Positions 28,149 to 37,450 of a stretch of 64,000 bases of DNA are shown in pieces. Positions within the stretch are counted from its first letter, which is position 1. Every line of letters starts with the position of its first letter. The translations under genes and the position numbers were made by a program. Location of the stretch: NCBI GenBank assembly GCA_035048485.1, contig CM068584.1, forward strand, positions 67,952,179 to 68,016,178, read 5' to 3'. Origin of the DNA: Pteria penguin (lineage: Eukaryota; Mollusca; Bivalvia; Pterioida; Pteriidae). Under the pieces are notes generated by a model. It saw nothing but the letters and a program-made list of their open reading frames with translations, did not search any database and was not told the DNA's origin.

Positions 28149-28212
28149 TTATCAACACTGTCAATCCACCATCTTCTATGCCACTATCATCACTTGATGC
28201 TGCAACTGTTGA
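28149..28212 (-). CDS. Short exon of receptor-like gene: acidic juxtamembrane segment and start of TM helix
   Basis: This is a 64-nt exon: acceptor (CAATAGAG) in phase 0, then 21 codons plus 1 nt, then donor GTAAAT. It encodes an Ser/Asp/Glu-rich stretch (ASSDDSGIEDGG) followed by LTVLI, which is the beginning of a membrane helix. Its phase-1 donor fits the acceptors at 28077, 27668 and 26957, giving Ile, Thr or Ser at the junction. The flanking introns (28213-28283 and 28078-28148) are both 71 nt long. The second contains a 17-bp tandem duplication (aagtaaatatcattcat twice). A retained intron or frameshifted single exon is the alternative reading. Confidence 0.6.
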
Positions 28213-28283
28213 CTCTATTGCAGATAATGATAACCCAATGTACATTTCACATTATTAAAAAAATATTTCGAAAAGTTTCTTAC

Positions 28284-28466
28284 TGATGCACTATGTTGTA
28301 GTTTGCTGTTGGCAGTGTTGTCAGTAATTGGATTTTCAACCATTGTAGTAGTTTTAGTTGGAGATTTAGTGTTAGACGCTGTTGATGGTACTTCTAGAAC
28401 TTGGTTTGATGTAGAATGTACAGTGGTAGTTTCTATCATATCCGTAGCAGAGGGCGCTTTCACAAC
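28284..28466 (-). CDS. Ser/Thr-rich stalk exon of receptor-like gene
   Basis: This is a 61-codon exon (183 nt, phase 0 at both ends) with acceptor AAACTAG and strong donor GTAAGA. The peptide is rich in Ser, Thr, Asn and Pro (for example VPSTASNTKSPTKTTT) with no cysteine. That is typical of an O-glycosylated extracellular stalk. It sits between the cysteine-bearing exon (28778-29039) and the juxtamembrane exon (28149-28212), and its phases match both. The reading frame runs on past the donor to 28215, so the exon end rests on the splice signal and the downstream frame. Confidence 0.65.
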
Positions 28467-28777
28467 CTAGTTTAAAGCATAATTATATATTTTTCATATA
28501 ATGCAAAGAAATATGTTTGTAATAATAAATTATATAGCATATGTTACTCAGTAAGGTTTTAATATAAATTAATACTTTTGTTTTGTTTTCTTTATTTGTT
28601 GAGAAGATATTGTTTGTTTGTTTGGAAGGGGGGGGGTGTTTTACATTTCCAATATATATTTCTATTTGACTTTCCAATTACTTTTACAGTTTAAATTATT
28701 AAGTTTCACGCAAATTATTGGTAAATACAGTAATTCTAATTAGACAATTATATTAATTTAAAAAAAAAATCACTTAC

Positions 28778-29039
28778 ACAAACTTTTCCAGGCCAATGGA
28801 TTGTAATAGCAATTCTTGACTCTGTTAATATGAAGTTACAATTCTGTACTCCCATGCCATCTTCATTCAAAATTTTGACTACACTAACCAAACATTTTCT
28901 CAAATCAATTATTGCGCCCTTGGATGGAAAGAATCTATCAAAGGTTATAATTCCATGATCAGATGGACATCCTGTATATATTCCTGGTCCTTGCCACTTG
29001 CAAATACCCATTCCACAAACATGAGCAAGAGAATTGATT
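28778..29039 (-). CDS. Six-cysteine extracellular exon of receptor-like gene
   Basis: An open frame ends at a consensus donor (TGT|GTAAGTG, intron from 28777). Its phase 0 matches the stalk exon. About 87 codons encode a compact region with six cysteines (in contexts HVCG, GICK, TGCP, RKCL, QNCN and KVC), consistent with three disulfides in a secreted or extracellular module. I do not recognise the domain; lectin-like and CUB-like folds were considered without support. The acceptor (TTCAAG) is weak because the upstream sequence is A-rich, so the upstream boundary is uncertain. The gene continues into the stalk and membrane exons downstream. Confidence 0.55.
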
Positions 29040-29560
29040 CTTGAACCCGATTTATTTATTTTTTTAATTTACATATATAAAAAGATCTACTATTGACCTT
29101 ACTTATCATGTGATTTGGTTTCCCGCCGAGAATGATTTTTCATTAGCAAAAGAAATGACTAACATCATTCCACCAATTTCATCATAAACATATAATATAG
29201 TCGTTTAAATTGTTTTATACTGAGTATCGGTATTAAATCTAAATTCCAATTCATTCTAGAGAAATGAAATTACATTGAATGAAAGCGTCAGATCTCCTAA
29301 GTAAATCATATACTTATCAACCAAAACATCCCTCCTCTCTGAATTAATCTGCTGATATAAGTTTTCAAATCACCATGCCTTTTTAAAGTCAGTAAATAAA
29401 GTAGAGCTGGGAAAGGGGGGGGGGGGTGTTCCCATGTTGATTTTAAATGGAATATACAGACATTAGTAAATATTGAATTTAGTCATTTACAGAAAGGTTC
29501 TTTTCTTCAACATGCTAGGTATGAAAATCTACTCAATCAGAAGAAACTACCAACACTAAC

Positions 29561-29685
29561 CCTTTGTGATACTTATGTTTGACCAAAACATGAGTCTTAG
29601 CAATGAGCAAGAATAATGAATCTGTTGATAGACTGTTGGTGGTATAAATAGCCAGAATTATAGTCAACCTGTACATATACATCAT
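29561..29685 (-). CDS. Possible signal-peptide first exon of receptor-like gene (tentative)
   Basis: A minus-strand ATG at 29685 opens 41 codons plus 2 nt ending at a donor (AAAGG|GTTAGT). The start, MMYMYRLTIILAIYTTNSLS, resembles a signal peptide. The phase fits the exon starting at 29039 across a 521-nt intron. Doubt comes from its overlap with the TATA box of the plus-strand gene and from its ATG sharing bases with that gene's ATG. The phase agreement alone has a one-in-three chance. Confidence 0.25.
29643..29650 (+). promoter_or_regulatory. TATA box for the plus-strand small gene
   Basis: TATAAATA, in the context GGTATAAATAG, lies 34 nt before the ATG at 29684. Initiation about 25-30 nt downstream of the box would leave a 5' leader of only about 10-15 nt. 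The box supports a compact, tightly promoted gene. It also conflicts with the tentative minus-strand signal-peptide exon that covers the same bases. Confidence 0.6.
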
Positions 29686-30618
29686 GGAATCGTCACCAGT
29701 AATTTTCTTTCGTAACAAGGAAACCACATCCTTAAAAAACGAGAAAATTCTCACGGCAGAGGGGACATATAAAACTGTCTCTGGAAATATAGCATCATAT
29801 GCATATTCTGCAACCATTACTTTTTTTCAAGGAGGAGCATGGGTGCATCTGCACGGTGAGTGTATTTTGATTTTTAATTCTCACTTTTATTTATTTAGTT
29901 AACCTTTTCATTGACTTGGAGTTGAATAGTCATGTCACAGCAGCTGCTTTCGTATTTTATATCATAACCTTTATCTTTCCAGATAATAGGCAGGGGAAAC
30001 AGGTTAGTTTTATGAAAGAGGGAATAGATGCCCTTTTCAGATCTATGAGTGCTATAGATAACGCAATCAAGGCGGTTGAAAACAAAGGACGGGGAGAAAG
30101 ACCTCCACCTCCACCACTACAGCTTACAACTGGGCGACCAGCTGTAAGTTTGAACCTTAAACTACATAGTTTCATTTATAATTTATATATTGAAAACTGG
30201 GTAAAACCTTTAATCAACCAACCATTCATGATAGCAGTAGACATGTTATAGTGGTTAAGCACTTAGGTTCAATGTAGAGCACTTGGGTTCGAATTACAGA
30301 TTGTGCAACAATGTTTAAGAAGTTGGAAAGCTTCTGCTTCCATGTTGTTATATAATTGAAACCAAATAACCAACCATTAATATATGAATAATAATAATAA
30401 ATATTTTTAACAGAAAAAAAGAAAGAGTTCTACAATAGCTGATATTGGGAATGATTTGGATGATACATTACGTAATGTAAGTTTAATTTTTCTTTCTGAT
30501 TTTACAACTCTACACATTTACTCATTTCTCTTTCTCGTTTCTTTTTTCTTTTTAAAGTACCTCTCTTCTTTTTCTTTATTAGTTGAGAGTTAACATCGCG
30601 GGCAATTCAAGAAGATGA
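29684..30618 (+). CDS. Four-exon gene for a 143-residue protein of unknown function
   Basis: Four exons fit together without a frame error: 29684-29855 (donor GTGAGT), 29983-30143 (acceptor CTTTCCAG, donor GTAAGT), 30414-30476 (acceptor TTTTTAACAG, donor GTAAGT) and 30583-30618 (acceptor TTTATTAG, stop TGA). Introns are 127, 270 and 106 nt. The first exon encodes a probably beta-rich domain (around SGNIASYAYSATITFFQGG). The second holds a helix-like stretch with many charged residues and ends in a proline run (ERPPPPPLQL). The third begins with a basic cluster (KKRKSS) that could be a nuclear signal, then an acidic helix. No signal peptide, membrane segment or cysteine was seen. The family is not recognised. 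It is divergent from the receptor-like gene, so a shared promoter is possible. Confidence 0.7.
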
Positions 30619-30731
30619 AGAACAGAAATTTTGAGTGATGACTCAAACTAAAGTCAAAAAGACAATTCTCGTGGCATTATACTTAATCTATTATTGTAAT
30701 CACTCATAACATACATTTTTCCTCGCTGACA

Positions 30732-30929
30732 ATGGCAACTTCTCTTGTTTTCACTTTCGATAATAATTCAGAGCAGATGATACATTCTTTTTTTATTGAG
30801 AATTCGCCCGTTCTGCAAATGTTTTTGAAAAGAAATGCTTTCAAAGTACATGTCTCGCATATAACCAACCTTACTACGTGTCAAATAATTATAAAGAAAC
30901 TAAATAAGCGCAAAAAATTACCAGCTGAG
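30732..30929 (+). CDS. First coding exon of an unknown gene
   Basis: An ATG opens 66 codons ending exactly in phase 0 at a consensus donor (GCTGAG|GTGAGT). The peptide (start MATSLVFTFDNNSEQMIHSF) has a lysine-rich end (KKLNKRKKLPAE) and no membrane segment. The frame stays open to 31151 if unspliced, but the extension is low-complexity and hydrophobic and looks like intron. It lies 114 bp after the four-exon gene on the same strand. I see no clear TATA box. The family is not recognised. Confidence 0.45.
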
Positions 30930-31415
30930 GTGAGTGTACTTATTGATTTCATTCGCCTCATCGATTATTTATGCATAAACACAAAATGTTTTTTTCATTT
31001 AATTCCATGGCGAATAATCTTTAACAATGTGTTGATGTATAAAGCCGTTATCTACGCCTTTCGCATATTCAATTTGAAAATCACTTTACGAGTATACGCT
31101 TCAACGTTTAACATATTCAGTTGTTTATCACCATTCATATTACAAATTTAAAAAGTATACTTGTAAAATACGAAGGGATTGTTTTAGATTTAACGTAGTT
31201 GTCGGTGAAGACTTACAACCACCATAGAGACGTGCTTTAAAAGGGTGTTTCTTTGTCATGGAAATAAACAAAAAATGTAAGAGGAAACTTTTTTCAAATT
31301 ATAAGGGGGGGGGGGGTATATAAAATGCAACAGACAAAATTTAATAAATATTAAATTACACAGATAAGAAATGAACAGCTGTGAAAAATGTATCAACTCC
31401 TTTTATATTGTGTAG

Positions 31416-31517
31416 CACAAAAAATTTTTTACAACATTCTGTGGTGAAGGATCTTTAACACTATATTTTCATGAATGTAATTTTAAATGTTACTATGATT
31501 ATACTCTCATTATCTAA
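31416..31517 (+). CDS. Possible second exon of the unknown gene at 30732
   Basis: An acceptor (TTTATATTGTGTAG) is followed by 33 codons in phase 0 and a TAA stop at 31515-31517. The peptide carries three cysteines and aromatic residues (for example CGEGSLTLYFHECNFKCYY). The phase matches the donor at 30929 across a 486-nt intron, which would give a protein of about 99 residues. This is a weak call that rests on one splice site and a short open frame. Confidence 0.25.
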   Translation, partial: HKKFFTTFCGEGSLTLYFHECNFKCYYDYTLII

Positions 31518-31905
31518 CATAACTCTCTGTTTATCACAATTCATGTTACAATTAAAACAAATCAAGAATAGCTATATACGATAAGAATTCAATTTTTAGA
31601 TTTGATTTTTGTTGACATTTTTATTACATCTTCATTGAAAATATACATTAAACCGAAGTTCCTTTGCCCTGGAAACACAACAAAATGAATGAAGAAAAGA
31701 AAAAAAAATGGGGGGAGGGGTATTTCAGAATATTGTGATTCATCATTACTTGTCTCTTTATACATTTTTAATGATTATATAAATAAATATGCGATATATT
31801 TTATTATGTTTTCATGGTCAATATGCCTGGACATATTCTTATTTGTTATTTTACTACACATTTATTGTCATGAGAATTAAAATTAGATTTAGACAAGTCA
31901 ATCTC
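31518..31905. other. Intergenic region, nothing recognised
   Basis: This is AT-rich DNA between the plus-strand exons and the 3' end of the polymerase pseudogene. Short plus-strand openings between 31689 and 31995 are low-complexity or antisense to the polymerase and are not supported. A purine-rich G/A tract lies near 31690-31720. Confidence 0.5.
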
Positions 31906-32225
31906 TTATGCTTGATTTATTCTGTAATCTCCATAAGCATAGGTTTGGATTCCATCCTCACAAATCCATCGTTTATCATCGTAAGGAGACAATGATATTT
32001 TGTTGATGGATTTCAAATACAACACATGTTTATCACTTCTGATACTTTGCATAGTATCGCGATTGATTTGTTTATTCAACAAACAATCGATATAACCTTG
32101 GTGATCAATTTCTTGTTCTACAACAGCTCTGCACACGCCCTTGGCTTTCTTTACGTTAAGCCCTTTCTTGGTCACAAAGGAGTACATTTTTGCTCGCAGA
32201 CCAACAAAGCTTGATACAGGCTCCC
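31906..32225 (-). pseudogene. Polymerase fragment: C-terminal exon
   Basis: This exon encodes the conserved C-terminal region of Polinton polymerases, seen as SFVGLRAKMYSF, an IDHQGYIDCLL segment and the closing DDKRWICEDG. It ends at a stop at 31906-31908. It starts at an acceptor (TTATCTTTTCAG) whose phase exactly matches a GTGAGT donor at 32322. The frame is unbroken across this exon. Confidence 0.85.
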
Positions 32226-32322
32226 CTGAAAAGATAAAAAAAACCCATTTTTTATTTATCATGCAGTTTCTAAAATTTGTATTATCTCCACAATTGAAGC
32301 TATAGATGTACCTATTACTCAC
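32226..32322 (-). other. Spliceosomal intron inside the polymerase remnant
   Basis: This 97-nt interval has GTGAGT at its 5' end, a long T-rich tract and TTTTCAG at its 3' end. The flanking frames are complementary (1 nt plus 2 nt), so removing it joins two parts of the polymerase that are contiguous in the family. Confidence 0.7.
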
Positions 32323-32460
32323 CATTTGCCTTATCCTTCATTTTGCCTACTACTTTCTTGTTTTTTTTTTTTATCTGAATACAAGAAGTGTTGCGTTTGG
32401 TATTCTTATTTATCAAATAAATATATGTATTTAATCATATCTTGATACATATCCTCAGTT

Positions 32461-32765
32461 TTAATGCTGTAGGAACAATGAATCAGTATCCGTCATGAGT
32501 AAGCGTGCTTTGTTGCCATACTTTTCCTCGATGAAATCATAATGGAATCGATACATGAACAATTTTGAGATATCCAATACACACATTCCTATGCAGATTG
32601 GTTTGTTCAACAGCAGTTTTACTCGACGACACTTCACTCCAACTAGATGTTTGTTGAATATGGTTATTCTCTCGAAGCTAGGTTTGCTTGTCAAACGTAG
32701 GAGTGCTCTTTTAGTGTTAACTAATTTAAAATTCATATGTAGACGTATGTTTTCCATAGTTTTTT
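32461..32765 (-). pseudogene. Polymerase fragment: palm motif C exon
   Basis: After a long pyrimidine tract and CCAG, the block opens at KTMEN and runs through KPICIGMCVLD to the catalytic motif DTDS (32481-32492). A one-base frameshift follows directly after it near 32476. The downstream family sequence then resumes in another frame until the stop at 32406-32408. The adjoining 32766-33025 stretch has splice-like ends. Confidence 0.8.
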
Positions 32766-33384
32766 CTGGTAATGACAAAAAAAAAAAAACAATAAGCATT
32801 AATTACACAGCTGAAAAGACTTGATTTACATTATAATAAATGACGGCTCAGTAATAGAATACTTTTCGATACTTAAAAGAGTATAGAATCATTTAAAGCA
32901 GATTACAGATTAACAGTATACATCACACATGTATGTTTCGGTTAATGAACTCACACCAGAATAGGATAATAGAATATGAAAATAATACATAAAAGAATAT
33001 TTATAATACGTAAGAATATACCAACCCGAAAACGATATTATTGTAGGATTTGTGTAGGCTAATATCAAACTTGTTGGTTGCATTCTTTCTTTTATTTGTG
33101 TTGTACTCAATATAAGGTTGTAACCATGCTTTCTGAGTGAATGCTTAAACACGATGAATTTTCTTCAAAACAAGTCCATGATTTAAGTAAAATTGCAAGT
33201 TTCTGTAATGTACAACATATTCATCTTTATCCCACAATGTTGGTATGAGTTTTTTTGAAATAATTTTTTCACGATCTTGTATCATATTTTTAAAAAAATT
33301 TGATAGATATGTTTGTTGTATGCTGACAAATTACATCCTTTGATTTGAATAGTAGTTGGGGCTAATGGGTAATCCGAATGAAGT

Positions 33385-34250
33385 TCAACTAAGTGTTGGA
33401 TACTCCAATGATACTTCAAATATATAGCCAGTTTCAGCATTTTCCTCCCGAGATAAAATATTTAAAGAGTTGATTTCTTGAGTAGATAGCCGACGAAAAT
33501 CTCCTATCGGCAAAGATTCAACCATTGCTCCTCCATACAGATTATTCATATCAAAATATCCTAAATACTTGCTATCTTTTGTTTCATCGTAAGTGTCGGA
33601 GATGGTATTTATTGTTTGCATTGGCGTAGCGTGTAGTAATCATAGCCACACCACCTCCTATACCTTTCTCTATCATTTGAAATTGTTCCACATCGGTAAT
33701 TAGCTCTAATCGTATAATCATTTCAAGACATGCCGAACAACATAAACCCGCTAATGTATAAAACTGTGCAGAATCTAAATCAACGTTTTCTAAAGTCACA
33801 CTTCGAAACCTTTCAAAAACATCTGCCAAGAGAAGTACATCACATTTCAAATACAGATCATGGTAATCACCAAGTGTTTTTATATTCATTTCTGACCACA
33901 CTTTTTGCGCATGTAAGTAGCCATCGTCTGAAATATCACACTTTTTTATCCTATTGTAGAATGCGGACTTTGGAGGAAGTCTTGTATCTTGAAATTTGCT
34001 TTTATCTGTGACATATGAATATGGATATACACCTTTTTGTAACAACAATGTTCTTTGCTTTTCGCATTGAAATTCTTTCTTGAAGTGTTTAAAATGCAAT
34101 GTACTATCGTTTTTTAAATTACGTACGAGGGAATCCAACGATGCACTTAAAAATTGGAAAGAGTCAATGAAACGAAGTCGGGAAACACTGAAAGATATAT
34201 AACGTTCTTGAGTATTAGCTATAACATTAAGCTTTGTGTTTTGTATTTTC
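33385..34250 (-). pseudogene. Polymerase fragments: central block and palm motif A
   Basis: The central block (33584 to about 34250) contains the hallmark GDYHDLYLKCDVLLLADVFE region plus LLLQKGVYPYSY and the GGGVAMITTR segment. It shifts frame near 33597, and the next block (33385-33621) carries palm motif A, seen as YFDMNNLYGGAM. This second block is cut by a frame change near 33390, beyond which the family sequence continues in another frame. The motif residues themselves look intact, so decay is by small indels and not by loss of domains. Confidence 0.8.
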
Positions 34251-34779
34251 CCAACTTTTGCATAATAAGATGTCCGTCAAAACCTCGTAGGTTATGAAAG
34301 ATTACTGATATGAAATTCACCTGTCTGTATTGTAGATTGCAATCTCTATGTGCTATGCCAATAAATCGTCCATTTAAATGATCATGATTCCGCACTTTTA
34401 TATCTAACAATTCAAACTCTTTATTACATATATGACCATGCGTAGCCTTCTCATATTGCTCCTCAATCTTAAGATCCACTTCCATAGGTTCTATTGTTTT
34501 GATTTTTTTCATCAACCTCTTTTCTTCTAGTAATGAATTCAACAATGTCTCTATAACATGTTCCCCACGATATACCACCGGTGGCTGAGTGAATCTATCA
34601 TCACTTGATACAATCTGGTAACAGAAACCACATGGTTCAAATTTGGACAAGTTTATTGTATGACTAACATTTGGATCAGGATCTGTAAAACTCTCAATTG
34701 GCTGTACATAACTTTCTAGATCACTGTAGATAAGGTATGGAACTTTTAATTGTTTGGCAAAATCTTGAAATTCTATCAC
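34219..34779 (-). pseudogene. Polymerase fragment: 3'-5' exonuclease region
   Basis: This block of 186 codons carries the exonuclease signature around YSDLES near its start, the sequence PVVYRGEH and a conserved HNLRGFD motif (34271-34303). Between them lies a His-rich segment (VRNHDHLNGRF) characteristic of the Polinton polymerase group. It opens without a true ATG; a frameshift near 34780 separates it from a short upstream continuation. It ends early because of another one-base frameshift near 34245, after which the family's sequence resumes in a different frame. Confidence 0.8.
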
Positions 34780-34858
34780 ATCATTTTACCTGGTGTTGGC
34801 ATTTCTATTTTTCGTTCACCTACAAACATATAAAAGTTTCTATGCTTTTCGAGAGTTT

Positions 34859-34877
34859 GATAGATAGATAGATAGAT
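34859..34877 (-). repeat. TATC microsatellite tail of the LINE
   Basis: Four GATA units on the plus strand (TATC on the LINE strand) form the 3' terminus of the LINE. Many I-superfamily elements end in a short microsatellite instead of poly-A. Confidence 0.75.
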
Positions 34878-35071
34878 TATTGTTTTACGTCGCACCGGGA
34901 ATATTCCACCCATATGGCGACGATCACAATTTAACACAAATCGAATCAAATTAAAACTAGCAATTAAAAATATCTAGGAAAGACCAGCTCTCATTGTATA
35001 TCGTATCTACACATAAATGGTACTACTAAAATGTACATGTATATACAATTAAAATATGTTATATTTCAATA

Positions 35072-35590
35072 TTATATTTTACTATATAAGTTAACTTCTT
35101 TTAAAAATGCAAGAACTTTCCAAATACTGACATTCTCAAATAACTCGCTCATACTTTTTACAGTATAATAGTCATTTCGAATGTGTGCAGTGTCTGCACA
35201 TTCTAGCAATATATGTTTAATACTTAATAGACACCCGCAAGGGATACACTCTGGAGGAGGCTCTTCCTTTAACAGGTAAGAATGAGTGATCCAAGAATGC
35301 CCTATGCGGAGTCTATAAGTAACAACTTCATCTCGACGATTATTATGATTACAATGTAGTTTATTTTTAAAAATTGGCTTAAAATCATGAAGTTGATTGT
35401 TAACTTCATGATCCCAAGCTTCTTGTGTTAAAGTCTCAATATAGTTAAAAATACAAGTTTTAAAGTCGCTACATGGAATTTTACCTACAGTATTAGATCT
35501 ATATACAGCTTCTTTTGCTACTTTATCAGCTCTAACATTACCAACCAAACCCATATGTCCTGGAAACCCAACAAAAATTGCAACCTCCAA
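35072..35590 (-). pseudogene. LINE RNase H and C-terminal domain
   Basis: This is a 172-codon open stretch. It begins in the last RNase H motifs, visible as GHMGLVGNVRADKVAKEA with the family's catalytic Asp. It continues into the usual C-terminal region with RLRIGHSWITHSYLL, a Cys/His set (CIPCGCLL, KHILLECAD) and the end FLKEVNLYSKI. An upstream piece near 35760-35800 reads as FTAE, matching the RNase H glutamate. Frame breaks separate them. Confidence 0.8.
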
Positions 35591-36499
35591 AATTATTTAA
35601 TAAACAAGATAATTGACTTTCTCTAAAATCTCAGAACATTATAAAATTACTGTGTATTGAAATATTTAATAGCCTGAAGACACGATAACGAATCTAGAAT
35701 AAAACTATATTTTCTAGAATATTTTGTTTCTTCGATGTCAGTGTAAGTGCTAAAAGTATAGCTTTAGCTTTCTGCAGTAAATATAGAGCTATTATCAGGT
35801 AAACGTGCGGATAGTAGTAACGTCATTATCTGTAACCTGCAGCAGCCTGCAACTCTATCATCAAAACCTTAGAGCACTCTGTATTAGTACGATTTATAAT
35901 CGGAGTACAAAGACGCAATCTCCGAAAAACATCTTGTTGATATTGGAGAGAGTTAGTAATCATGTTTCTTATAATCTGATAATTTTAAAGTATGACCTGT
36001 AGGTCTCTTCATCAACCATGGTGATGAAGAATGATATTTCATATTTAGCTATATCAAGATAGCGTGATGCCAGCACTCCTCGATTAAATGGTTTAACACG
36101 TAAGCCTATACTTTTAATGTTATTTGGTTTATCTAAGATATTGTTTTTCATATTTCGGCTTGAAGACCACAGTTAAATTGCAGGATTTGATGGGTTTGCA
36201 TAGAGTTTAATGATATATTGTAATGTTAATTTCCACTCTTCTTTCATTCAAAGAAGGTTCATTTGCTTCCGAGTATAAACTTTGTACAGGTGAGGTCCTG
36301 AAAGCACCAAGACTTAATCTTAAGCCCTAGGTGATGTATGGTGGTCCAGAAGCTGTAAATAAGACTTTCTGAGCCGAAACCATAAAACAATACAACCATA
36401 GTTCCAGCTTCGATCGGACCAGCGTTTCTGTAAAAGCTGGAGCAACGTTGTACTTTTCAGCACCCCACTCTGTACTAGATAAAACTTTCAAAATATCTA

Positions 36500-37450
36500 A
36501 GGCTTTTAAACATTCTGACTTTTAAAGATTTAATATGCGGTTAAAAAAGACAATCGTTTAGTCAACAGATGACACCAAGAAATTTCCACTTTCGTTTACT
36601 ACATTTATCCTAGTTACCATCCATAAAAAAGTTCTAGGGTCATTATTGCATTCGTCTATTCTGGCAGAATTGAACAACAAGAAGTTTTTATTTTTCGAAA
36701 ATTTAAAGCCGTTTTCTATAGGACCATCTGAAATTTGGTCATTCAGGACAAAGCTGTAGTTTTCTCTCAATTAGATTCATATTTTTAACCGCGACAGCAT
36801 ATCAAAAAGTCATCAACATAAAGTGATCCATCTATACCATGTTTTTAAAATCTGTGTTAAGCTGTTTATTATGATACTAAAAAGAGTAAACCGACAGTTA
36901 TACTTCCCTGAGGAACTCCCATTCTCCTGTTCAAAAGAATCAGAAACATGAGAGCCAAGTCGAACATTAAAACATCTATCTTTAAGAAAGTTTGGAAAAT
37001 TAAATATTGGCAAACTGCCTCTTAAAACCCATATCATATAGATCCTTTAAAATACCATATTTCCAGGTGAGTATCATACGCTTTCTCCAAATCAAAAAAT
37101 ATGGAGACAACGTATGTAGTTGTTCTATTGTTCACAAAGGCATCGCGTATTTTACGTTTCAAGGGGCGCACAAGATGATCCATGGTTGCTCCTCTGCTTC
37201 CTGAAACCACACTGAATATCAGTGAGAAAATTTGTTGTGTTTCCAGGAAACCAGACAGGGAAGTTCATTGTTTCATTCGTTCTAAAGTTTTACAAAACGC
37301 CAGCTCGTTAATGATATTGGTCGATAATTTACAGGATCAGTATGATCCTTTCCAGGTTTTTGGAATGGGAATTATAATAGATTGTCTCCACGGACTCTGG
37401 AAATATCACCATTTAACCAATTGTAATTAAAAATTATTGTAGTAAAATAT
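36500..37450 (-). pseudogene. LINE reverse transcriptase, broken
   Basis: Palm motifs are visible in several frames. FDLEKAYD lies at about 37070-37103, the segment corresponding to the PQG motif at about 36915 is disrupted by a one-base shift, and the catalytic YVDD is at 36809-36820. A downstream ENGFKFSK segment lies in 36558-36770. At least three frameshifts and one stop lie between 36770 and 37230. Confidence 0.8.

Larger units (their letters stand above)
31906..34858 (-). pseudogene. Polinton/Maverick-type family-B DNA polymerase, decayed
   Basis: Consecutive minus-strand blocks match the protein-primed family-B polymerase of Polinton/Maverick elements in the family's order. They run from exonuclease (34219-34779) through a central block (33584-34250), palm motif A (33385-33621), the middle (33027-33390) and palm motif C (32461-32765) to the C-terminal block (31906-32225). 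Breaks seen: frameshifts near 34780, 34245, 33597, 33390 and 32476, and in-frame stops at 33145-33147 and 32406-32408. A spacer at 32766-33025 looks like an intron but is off phase by one base. The intron at 32226-32322 is clean. The N-terminus is missing, and the LINE tail begins at 34859. No integrase, ATPase, protease or capsid gene was found beside it, so this is a remnant. It cannot encode a working enzyme as written. Confidence 0.85.

Noticed and set aside
29916..30251. 111-codon plus-strand ORF and its 72-codon antisense partner
   Set aside because: The real coding part is the spliced exon 29983-30143; the ends of the longer opening lie in introns, and the antisense frame is a shadow.
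31789..32824. Plus-strand openings at 31789-31995, 32026-32214 and 32555-32824
   Set aside because: They are antisense to the polymerase remnant, which is identified by its conserved motifs on the minus strand.
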